Below, piece after piece: positions 7,216 through 13,257 of a stretch of DNA of 13,257 nt. The translations under genes were made by a program, and so were the position numbers. The notes below the pieces were generated by a model, which did not search any database, was not told the origin of the DNA, and saw only the letters and a list, made by a program, of their open reading frames with translations. This stretch comes from JBHPGW01 sp042569785 (GTDB lineage: Bacteria; Planctomycetota; Phycisphaerae; Sedimentisphaerales; Anaerobacaceae): positions 1 to 13,257 of the forward strand of contig JBHPGW010000070.1 of NCBI GenBank assembly GCA_042569785.1, in the 5' to 3' direction. Position 1 is the stretch's first letter. Each line of letters begins with the position of its first letter.

Positions 7216-7941
7216 TTAAATAGAAAGGGAAATTGTTGCTAAGATCACTGATACTGCGATACTGCTGAAAATTATCGGCTTAAAAGATCGTTTGGCTGCT
7301 GTGCTAAGCTCTTGTTTGGTTTCTATAATCGACTTGACGCCCATTGCTATCAAAATACTGCCAACAATAATGGCGGCGAATTCGTCCATGAAAATAAAGC
7401 CAAACATCGTTCCTATCAAACCAAGTACAACCGCAGTTCCCGAAAACAAATTCATCTTATTCTGCCAATGTGAATTTCGTCTCGTACGCATACACTCTTT
7501 TATATCATCGTTATCAGTACCTTTTGAATATTTATATACTCCCACATATATAACTAAAGCGATAAAAGCGACTGCAACGCTTATAGAATCCGGCTTTTCT
7601 ACTCTATCAAGCACAAGGAGCATAAAATTGTGGAAACAAATCGCCAGGCCTACTGTAAAAAGGAAAAGACCCATGCAATATGTTGCCTGGGTCTCGGTGG
7701 CAGCGATTTTTTGGCGGATTTTTTTATTGGTTCCTTTTCTGTCAATCCTGCCATACATCTGGCAATCTTTGCAGGCACGATAATTTATAAAAAAAGCGAT
7801 GACATCGGTCATAGAGTGAATGGCGTCAGCTACAAGAGCGTGACTGTTTGCTAATATACCGGTGATGCCTTTGCCTATCACAAGCAAAATATTGCAGATA
7901 AGTGAGACAAAAATCGAATTATTTTTTTCTTTCGGCGACAT
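7216..7941 (-). CDS. Aberrant cation diffusion facilitator (MamB/MamM-like), no C-terminal domain
   Basis: A 241-residue polytopic protein. The second membrane helix has the CDF signature with D39, H42, S43 and D46 ('ADAIHSMTD'). CDF proteins normally export divalent metals by proton exchange, using a tetrahedral site from helices 2 and 5, and end in a cytoplasmic metal-sensing domain of about 80-100 residues. Here the helix-5 pair (usual HxxxD) appears replaced by Q160/N161 and N164, and the cytoplasmic C-terminal domain is absent; an additional hydrophobic segment (about 219-241) ends the protein. A 'CKDC' pair follows helix 2. The function may be structural or regulatory rather than transport. 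Magnetosome MamB/MamM are CDF proteins too, which prompts the comparison, but sequence evidence for orthology is lacking. The ATG follows AGGA at about 9 nt. It sits between feoB and the NosR-like gene, in the same direction. Confidence 0.75.
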   Translation of the reverse strand: MSPKEKNNSIFVSLICNILLVIGKGITGILANSHALVADAIHSMTDVIAFFINYRACKDCQMYGRIDRKGTNKKIRQKIAATETQATYCMGLFLFTVGLAICFHNFMLLVLDRVEKPDSISVAVAFIALVIYVGVYKYSKGTDNDDIKECMRTRRNSHWQNKMNLFSGTAVVLGLIGTMFGFIFMDEFAAIIVGSILIAMGVKSIIETKQELSTAAKRSFKPIIFSSIAVSVILATISLSI

Positions 7942-8023
7942 AATATCGTATCCTGAATATTGTTTGATTACTACAGGCGTGATGTAGTTTGCCAGAGCAG
8001 GTTTGTTATTAATCGCTCAGGCC

Positions 8024-9742
8024 TCATCCCGGCAGGATGAGATTTAATAAACCACCCACTATAAGGCTGGATAGAATCATAATCACTGCGGATTTGAGCA
8101 TATCCATGACTCCCAATTCCCTTATGAGCGTTGTAAATGTAGCAACACACGGGAAATACATTGCCAGAACTACCGAGGCAATTACCAGTTGTTTAATTGT
8201 CAAGCCAAGTGGAATAAGCATTCCAACGGCAACATCTTTACGCAGGAAACCTACTATCAACGCACCCACAGCTTCCTGCGGAAGCCCCAAAACATGAGTT
8301 ACAACCGGAGCTGTTATTTTTCCCACGAACTGAATTATTCCAAATGTATAGAGAAGATTTACTATAAACACTCCGAGCAGTACAAACGGAACCGCTTCTT
8401 TTAGAAACCACTTTATTCTTATCCATATTTTTTTTGCCAGAGACCTCATATATGGGATTCTATAAGGAGGTATCTCTATGAATATCTCCGGCGATTCGCC
8501 TTTGACGGTTTTGTTGAATATAAGGCCAAGTATTACCCAAACAACCAGCAAAGTTCCGTAGATAATCGCAAGGTATCCAACACCATATTCTCCTACCAGC
8601 CCTACTACCATAGCCTGCAAGGCAGCACAGGGCACCGCGATTGATAATATTGTTGCGGAAATGAATCTTTCTCTTCGGGTCTCAAGGACTCTGGTTGCCA
8701 GTGCACCCGGGACATTACATCCGAGCCCAAGCAGCATTGGCACTATCGCAAAACCATGCAGTCCCAATCTGTGCATCAGAGTGTCTACCATAACAGCCAG
8801 CCTTGGTATAAAGCCCAAGTCTTCCAGGAACGAGAGAACCACGTAAAATGCAAAGACATACGGCAGAACCGCACCAATTGGGACAAAAAGTCCCGTGGTC
8901 AACAGCCCAAAAGATTGCCCAAAATCTATCTCACCGTCTATAAGCTGGCCTATAACGAGGTTGTGAAGAAATCCCCCGGAACCCATAAGAGCCGACAGTT
9001 TCATCATCACCGGCGCCCAAAGTTTTTCAAAAACAGGTTCGCCAACATAGCCTATGAGTCCTTCGCCGATAAATCGTATAACCTTAAATGCTAAAAACAT
9101 CACTACAACAGCCATAGGAATACCGGTAAGAGGTCTGACAGAAGCATCTCCGAGTCTTTCTATCCATGTGTGATGTCGGTGGGTGATATTTTGTACTTTT
9201 TCTACAATATTGCCAATCTCGTGCCATCTTTCTTCGTCTTCATATTCGTAGTTGGAAGGTTTTGCAGTTTTGATTTTTTCCACAAGCTTTTTAACACCCT
9301 CACCAGTAACAGCACAAATCGGAATACAGGGAACACCCAAAATCTCTTCAAGTTTTTTTTCATCGATCGAGATACCTTTGTGTTTTGTCTCGTCCCAGAA
9401 ATTCAGTGCCACAACAGTGGGAATTTTGCTTTTAAGCAATTGAAGCGTTAGATTCAGGCTGCGTTCCAGATTAGTGGACTCCACAACATTAATGATCACG
9501 TCTCCATTAGTATGCTCGCCGAGCATCTCAACCGCTATTTCCTCTGCCTTACAGGTCGGTTCCAGAGTATATGTTCCGGGCACATCGATAAGTTCTGCCT
9601 GTTTGTCACCAAGCTTCATGCTGCCCTTTGTAAATTCAACCGTAGTACCTGCGTAATTGGAAGCAATGACATTTGCGCCGGTAAAGCGGTTGAAGACAAC
9701 GCTTTTGCCAACATTAGGATTTCCCATAAGAAGAATTTTCAT
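8024..9742 (-). CDS. feoB: Ferrous iron transporter FeoB (type 1, GLGCNVPG motif)
   Basis: A 572-residue GTPase-coupled Fe(II) importer of the inner membrane. The N-terminal G domain shows G1 'GNPNVGKS' (7-14), G2 'AGTTVEFT', G3 'DVPG' (53-56) and G4 'NFWD' (114-117, a variant of NxxD). A helical linker leads to the membrane part with two Gate regions around the FeoB core. The core has 'LSFLEDLGFIPR' and the conserved permeation motif 'GLGCNVPG' (339-346) with C342. It is shorter than E. coli FeoB (about 770 residues) but has all core elements, as in many compact FeoBs. Its ATG overlaps the feoA stop (ATGA, 9739-9742), so the pair is translationally coupled. Likely induced under iron limitation through the nearby DtxR-like protein, though I see no operator. 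Confidence 0.95.
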   Translation of the reverse strand: MKILLMGNPNVGKSVVFNRFTGANVIASNYAGTTVEFTKGSMKLGDKQAELIDVPGTYTLEPTCKAEEIAVEMLGEHTNGDVIINVVESTNLERSLNLTLQLLKSKIPTVVALNFWDETKHKGISIDEKKLEEILGVPCIPICAVTGEGVKKLVEKIKTAKPSNYEYEDEERWHEIGNIVEKVQNITHRHHTWIERLGDASVRPLTGIPMAVVVMFLAFKVIRFIGEGLIGYVGEPVFEKLWAPVMMKLSALMGSGGFLHNLVIGQLIDGEIDFGQSFGLLTTGLFVPIGAVLPYVFAFYVVLSFLEDLGFIPRLAVMVDTLMHRLGLHGFAIVPMLLGLGCNVPGALATRVLETRRERFISATILSIAVPCAALQAMVVGLVGEYGVGYLAIIYGTLLVVWVILGLIFNKTVKGESPEIFIEIPPYRIPYMRSLAKKIWIRIKWFLKEAVPFVLLGVFIVNLLYTFGIIQFVGKITAPVVTHVLGLPQEAVGALIVGFLRKDVAVGMLIPLGLTIKQLVIASVVLAMYFPCVATFTTLIRELGVMDMLKSAVIMILSSLIVGGLLNLILPG

Positions 9743-10002
9743 GTCTTGTCGTCTCCATTAACTTCCACTAATACCCTTGAAGCCATACCAAATCCTACGG
9801 CAGCCTGTGTATGATTGTGCTGCAAAAGAACAGGCCCTCTCATCAACTGCTCAGAAATCTTTGTGATCTCTTTGCCTGTTCTGATACCAAGGGCCTCAAG
9901 TTTGCTGGCCAGGCCATAGCCGCCATTGATTTCTACAATTTTACCTCTTTGACCTGACCTCATCTGAACCAGGGAAACTCTGTTAACTTTTGTTCCGCTC
10001 AT
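9739..10002 (-). CDS. feoA: Ferrous iron transport protein FeoA
   Basis: An 87-residue SH3-like cytoplasmic protein that assists FeoB in ferrous iron uptake. It shows the family's pattern: 'SLVQMRSGQRGKIVEINGG' opening, 'KLEALGIRTGKEI' in the middle, then 'GPVLLQHNHTQAAVGFGMA' and a final 'RVLVEV' strand. The ATG is preceded by AAGGA at good spacing, and the stop codon overlaps the feoB start by 4 nt. It serves the type 1 FeoB; the type 2 FeoB upstream has no FeoA next to it. The OprB-like fragment lies just upstream, between feoA and the regulator. Confidence 0.95.
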   Translation of the reverse strand: MSGTKVNRVSLVQMRSGQRGKIVEINGGYGLASKLEALGIRTGKEITKISEQLMRGPVLLQHNHTQAAVGFGMASRVLVEVNGDDKT

Positions 10003-10048
10003 TTGCGATTCCTTTCAATCATCTGAAATTTACTCCGCATTTTCTGTT

Positions 10049-10369
10049 TTAGAATGTCACTTGTGCTCTGGCGCCAAAAACAAGAGCGTCTTTGGAAGTG
10101 CTGCCTTCACCGCCAGTAGGATTAGCTACATACTGAATACTCGGCCCAAAAACAAACCACGGCGTAATATGGGCATTGTAGTAAGTTTCAAAAACGCTCT
10201 CATAATCTGCCGGATAATCCGAAGCTGCCCTATTGGCGAAAATGCCCTGAGCATAGGCCATGCCAAATACATCATCATCTCTGCCATCGAACAGCCCTTG
10301 ATATTGGAACCCTGCGCTGAAGAAATTTGTAATGTCATTTCGCTTGCTGGGGGTTGGGTTCTCTCCATA
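10049..10369 (-). pseudogene. 3' fragment of an OprB-family carbohydrate porin gene
   Basis: About 100 codons match the C-terminal end of OprB-type outer-membrane porins. They contain the strand 'FFSAGFQYQGLFDGRDDDVF', then 'MAYAQG', 'TYYNAHITPWFVFGPSIQYV', and a terminal 'ALVFGARAQVTF' ending in phenylalanine, as beta-barrel proteins do for outer-membrane assembly. The open frame extends to 10432, but upstream of about 10369 it is merely the other frame of the DtxR-like gene, so the porin homology begins at a breakpoint. Without a signal peptide or the first three quarters of the barrel it cannot make a porin. It splits the regulator from feoAB within the same direction of transcription. Confidence 0.8.
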
Positions 10370-11003
10370 CGCAGATATTGGATGCGATTTGTTCGTCCAT
10401 GGCAATGTTGCTGCCCTCGCACTCAACGACAAAGGTTGGGTATTTTTGATGTAGTGTAACGGTTATCCCAGGCCTTAAATGAAGGCCGTTGATCTTGTGG
10501 AGTTGCCGGTCACTTTTGCAATTTACATAAGCGATACGTGCGGATTGGCCTACCTCTAATTCCGACAAAGGAATTACCGAACTGTGCGCCGTCTTTGCGG
10601 AACTTTCGCAACACCTGCCCTGAGGTATTGGCAGACCATGAGGACACAACCTGGGATGGCCCAGTAAAGTACAGATACTATCGACCAACTCGGGTGTGAC
10701 GATATGTTCAAACTCACAGGCTCCGGGCTCAAAATCTCCGCCAAGGACATCGTAGAGCAGCCTTTCGGCAAGTCTGTGAGCGCGAATTATTCCCCTGCCG
10801 TAATCGGCGCCTTTCTTCGTAAGTTTGATTTTACTTCTGTCGGCAGAGAGCTCGACCATATCTTCAGATGACAATTCATCAATTAAGTCAAAATCCATAT
10901 TTCCATTCATCGCGGCCTTTAGAGCCTCTGTTGAATCAGTTCCTTCTTCTTTCATGTAATACAGCCGTTCGATATGCTCGTCTTTTTCTCGTTTATGATT
11001 CAT
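10335..11003 (-). CDS. DtxR/MntR-family metal-dependent regulator, 3' end rearranged
   Basis: A 222-residue regulator with an N-terminal winged-helix region (about 1-65), a dimerisation and metal-binding domain, and a C-terminal FeoA/SH3-like domain (about 140-207). Metal-ligand positions typical of DtxR are seen: H76 and E80 in 'RAHRLAER', and C96, E99 and H100 in 'ACEFEHIV', followed by the family's 'LGHPRLCPHGLPIP'. Members bind Fe(II) or Mn(II) and repress uptake genes, which fits its place between two feoB genes. The ATG follows GGAGAGG at good spacing, 44 bp after the FeoB2 stop. The domain ends naturally near 'ASNICV'; the last roughly ten residues and the stop (10335) lie in porin-derived sequence read out of frame, so the tail is foreign but probably harmless. 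Confidence 0.88.
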   Translation of the reverse strand: MNHKREKDEHIERLYYMKEEGTDSTEALKAAMNGNMDFDLIDELSSEDMVELSADRSKIKLTKKGADYGRGIIRAHRLAERLLYDVLGGDFEPGACEFEHIVTPELVDSICTLLGHPRLCPHGLPIPQGRCCESSAKTAHSSVIPLSELEVGQSARIAYVNCKSDRQLHKINGLHLRPGITVTLHQKYPTFVVECEGSNIAMDEQIASNICVWREPNPQQAK

Positions 11004-11047
11004 AGTACCTCTCCACTATTGATTTTGAGTTTTTTTACTTTGCCATC

Positions 11048-13027
11048 TTACAGCTTAAAGAGGCCAACCAACAACCAGTTCAAAAGACCGGCTATCAGAA
11101 ACGAACTGGCATTTATAATAACCGCCATGCTGAGAGCTTGCTTGGCTCCGAGCTGCTTGATCATAGCCACGATGTTGGCGAAGCATGGAACAAACATTGT
11201 CGTAATAGTTACAGCAATTATACACTGTACGTAATTGAGCTTTCCTGCTTGTATAAGCTTTATAATCATCCCCGCAGCGGCTTCATGCCTGGCCATACAC
11301 AGGATAAGGGCATCTACCATTTCCAGCGGCAGGCCTATGAAATGAGTCATCACTGGTTCGAGAGCGGTTTTTGCCGCATCGAGAATTCCGATCTTATCGA
11401 TCACAAACATAGCGACTGCTGCATATATAAACACCGGCACGGCTTCTTTGATAAACCACCAAAGCCTGTAATACGTTTTTACAATCACTGCTTTTGGATT
11501 AGGCAGTCGTATTGGCGGCAGTTCCTGTAAAAAATCGCTTCTCTCTTCTTCTTTTAGTATTTTGTTCAAAGCCACCCCCGCAGCGATTTCAACAATCACC
11601 AGTGTAGAGAAGGCAATCACAAACGCCCTTACACCCATTCTGCCAAGTATGCTCATATTCAGAGCCATCTGAGCCGCACAGGGTATGGCAAATGCGATTA
11701 AATAGATTGCAATGTACCTTTCCTTTTTTGATTTCAGGCTTTTGGTAGTCAGTGTCGCCATGGTCTTACAGCCGAAGCCGAGAACCAGAGGCATTATCGC
11801 GCTACCACTGAGGCCGAGCTTATCGAAAATTCTTTTTGTCAAAACACACAGATTTGGTATATAGCCGACATCCTCAAGGATATTGAACGCAATAAAGAAA
11901 ACTGTCAATATCGGCATAATCGTTAAAAATGCGTTAGCCAGGCCCAGTGATAAAATTCCGTAGTCGCCTATTAAAAATTCATTCAGCCATCCGATAGTTA
12001 CCAAGCTGTCTATCTTAGCTTCGACAGGAACCCATAGAGTTTGGTCCATCCATCCAGCGATTACATTGGCGACATTAACGACGAGCAGATACATAATAAA
12101 AAGTACCAAAAGCAAAATCGGTATCCCGAATACCGGGTGACGGCTTAGACGAGCAAAACCTGTAGCAAACTGGTTCGGTTCTATTCTTTGTCTTCTGGTT
12201 GTATTTTCCGCCAACTCATCCACCCAACGGCTGCGTGTGTTGTTTACGGCATTGGCGATATTCCCCCTGAACTGTTTTTTAATTTTATCTATCTGCTGAA
12301 TCAACTTATCAGTTTTCTCTGCGCCATACTTTTTTGTCAGATAATCGGCAAGAAACGGATCGTCGAGCAACAACAGTACCGCGGCTTTTCGTTTAAACCA
12401 TACATCCTCCGGTAATTGAGGGGCAATAGCTGATATGCCGCTATCTATAATTTCTCCATACTTTACAGGCCGCTTGCCGATGCGGGCTTTACTTATGGCT
12501 GCTTTCAATTGATTTGTGCCTATACCATTGATGGCGATTGATTCAATGACGGGGATGCCTAAAGCCCGTGACAGACCAGTTGAATCTATCCATATACCCT
12601 TTTTAGCGGTTTCATCTATCGCGTTGAGCGATATTGCCATAGGTATCCCCAACTCTAACAAATCCGCCGTGAGTGTCAGCGATTGTTTCAACAGGTTCGC
12701 GTCAATGCACTGGACGATTACGTCCGGCTTTTCGGAAAATATCATATCGCGTACCTGGAGTTCTTCTTCGGAGTGGATATAAAGGCAGTGCAGGCCGGGC
12801 GTATCGATGACTTCGTAAGATTGGCCGTTAATATCGCACCTGGCTCTCTCCGTCTCTACCGTAGTAAGTGGATAATTGGCAACCAGTGTATATGTACCGG
12901 TGAGATTGTTAAACACCTGGCTTTTGCCGGTATTCGGCAAACCTACGATAGCGATTTTCTTAACATCAGAAGAATTGCTTAAGCTATCGCTATCTTCCTT
13001 CTTTTTTCGAGTTGATGTACTAACCAT
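11048..13027 (-). CDS. feoB: FeoB-family iron transporter (type 2, GFGCKTMAT motif)
   Basis: A 659-residue second FeoB. A polar, Lys/Ser-rich N-terminal extension of about 22 residues precedes the G domain: G1 'GLPNTGKS' (29-36), 'LTTVETE' as G2, G3 'DTPG' (75-78), G4 'NAID' (135-138). A charged helical linker (about 205-285) leads to the membrane part, with 'FNILEDVGYIPN' and the core motif 'GFGCKTMAT' (from 417, with C420) in place of the GLGCNVPA-type sequence. Such variants form a separate FeoB clade known from anaerobes with duplicated feoB; substrate preference may differ. A strong Shine-Dalgarno (AAGGAGG, 13036-13042) precedes the ATG. It is the first gene of the - strand block, yet the sequence upstream is porin coding sequence on the other strand, so its native promoter appears lost or lies unusually placed. 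Confidence 0.92.
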   Translation of the reverse strand: MVSTSTRKKKEDSDSLSNSSDVKKIAIVGLPNTGKSQVFNNLTGTYTLVANYPLTTVETERARCDINGQSYEVIDTPGLHCLYIHSEEELQVRDMIFSEKPDVIVQCIDANLLKQSLTLTADLLELGIPMAISLNAIDETAKKGIWIDSTGLSRALGIPVIESIAINGIGTNQLKAAISKARIGKRPVKYGEIIDSGISAIAPQLPEDVWFKRKAAVLLLLDDPFLADYLTKKYGAEKTDKLIQQIDKIKKQFRGNIANAVNNTRSRWVDELAENTTRRQRIEPNQFATGFARLSRHPVFGIPILLLVLFIMYLLVVNVANVIAGWMDQTLWVPVEAKIDSLVTIGWLNEFLIGDYGILSLGLANAFLTIMPILTVFFIAFNILEDVGYIPNLCVLTKRIFDKLGLSGSAIMPLVLGFGCKTMATLTTKSLKSKKERYIAIYLIAFAIPCAAQMALNMSILGRMGVRAFVIAFSTLVIVEIAAGVALNKILKEEERSDFLQELPPIRLPNPKAVIVKTYYRLWWFIKEAVPVFIYAAVAMFVIDKIGILDAAKTALEPVMTHFIGLPLEMVDALILCMARHEAAAGMIIKLIQAGKLNYVQCIIAVTITTMFVPCFANIVAMIKQLGAKQALSMAVIINASSFLIAGLLNWLLVGLFKL

Positions 13028-13033
13028 ATTCCA

Positions 13034-13042
13034 ACCCTCCTT
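13034..13042 (-). promoter_or_regulatory. Strong ribosome binding site of feoB type 2
   Basis: Read on the - strand this is AAGGAGGGT, eight nucleotides from the ATG at 13027. It is the strongest Shine-Dalgarno in the window and fixes the start. It is also the last element before the porin-like sequence begins, so the breakpoint lies just beyond it, near 13045-13058. Confidence 0.6.
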
Positions 13043-13058
13043 AAAATGTCATTCTGTA

Positions 13059-13257
13059 GGCAGTGCATGGGGTATAAATGCTCTTTCTGTCGGTAATCGT
13101 GGGATGGATATTGTTGAGGCATTCTATGAGGGTCCTTTCTTTAGTGACAATTTCACCATAGCCGTTGGTAAGCTGGATTTCACCGGCATATTTGACGCAA
13201 GCCAATACGCTGATGACGAATGTGCTCAGTTTCTAAATGCCGCTCTTGTTGATGATC
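13059..13257 (+). pseudogene. OprB-family porin gene, 5'-truncated, running off the window
   Basis: The + strand reads in one open frame from about 13059 to the window end and matches the middle of OprB-type porins: 'GSAWGIN', 'GNRGMDIVEAFYEGPFF', then 'VGKLDFTGIFDASQYADDE' and 'QFLNAALV'. In the family this stretch lies roughly 100 or more residues into the protein. The signal peptide and first strands are missing because sequence just left of it belongs to the start of feoB type 2 on the other strand. No start codon with a ribosome binding site is present before ATG 13104. It may be a pseudogene fragment; the portion beyond the window is unknown. Outer-membrane OprB proteins take up sugars. 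Confidence 0.75.

Noticed and set aside
8463..8560. AGGAGG followed by ATG on the + strand within feoB type 1
   Set aside because: It opens only a very short frame antisense to conserved FeoB sequence; taken as chance.
10330..13053. 9-bp match AATGTCATT near both porin joints (10330-10338 and 13045-13053) as a possible target-site duplication
   Set aside because: The match is short, AT-rich and of modest chance improbability. The left copy lies inside the porin frame about 30 bp from the joint, and the porin pieces are in opposite orientation, so it does not support a transposition event.
1..13257. CRISPR array, tRNA or rRNA genes
   Set aside because: No regularly spaced repeats, no tRNA-like TTC-loop arrangement in the gaps and no rRNA motifs were seen; nearly all of the window is protein coding.

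Overview
The window looks like a chromosomal fragment of a Gram-negative bacterium: it carries pieces of an OprB-type outer-membrane porin and exported membrane proteins. The mix of an SNF2/SWIM pair, OprB-like porins and two FeoB types suggests an anaerobic or microaerobic environmental lineage. A planctomycete (Phycisphaerae-like) is my best guess, but that is inference only. Several breakpoints and gene fragments indicate a rearranged accessory region.

Left part (1-4524, + strand). The edge carries two imperfect copies of an IS-end-like repeat, a small transposon-associated ORF and the first codons of a lost transposase. A candidate promoter at 418-446 precedes a Snf2-family helicase gene. 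This gene is split by an in-frame TAG after codon 88 and is followed by a SWIM zinc-finger protein with a C-terminal helix-turn-helix. About 250 bp then hold what looks like the end of a broken gene.

Main part (4524-13027, all - strand, transcribed right to left). The order is FeoB (type 2), DtxR/MntR-like regulator, a fragment of an OprB porin gene, FeoA, FeoB (type 1, sharing ATGA with feoA), an aberrant cation-diffusion-facilitator (CDF) protein, a NosR-like FMN/[4Fe-4S] membrane protein, a membrane-anchored tandem-PDZ protein, and a MenA/UbiA prenyltransferase cut off at about half length. The set suggests coordinated ferrous iron uptake (FeoAB, FeoB2), metal sensing (DtxR), possible intramembrane metal handling (CDF), electron transfer across the membrane through quinone, FeS and covalent flavin (UbiA product and NosR-like protein), and periplasmic protein organisation (PDZ). 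CDF, PDZ and FeoAB together recall magnetosome gene clusters. However, no MamK, MamQ, MamI, MamA or haem-binding magnetochrome motif is visible here, so this is a hypothesis.

Right edge (13046-13257, + strand). A second OprB-family fragment, missing its 5' part, reads outward divergently from feoB2 and runs off the window. The internal OprB piece (about 10049-10369) is on the opposite strand, so a simple insertion into one porin gene does not explain the layout. An inversion, two porin loci or an assembly chimera are all possible.
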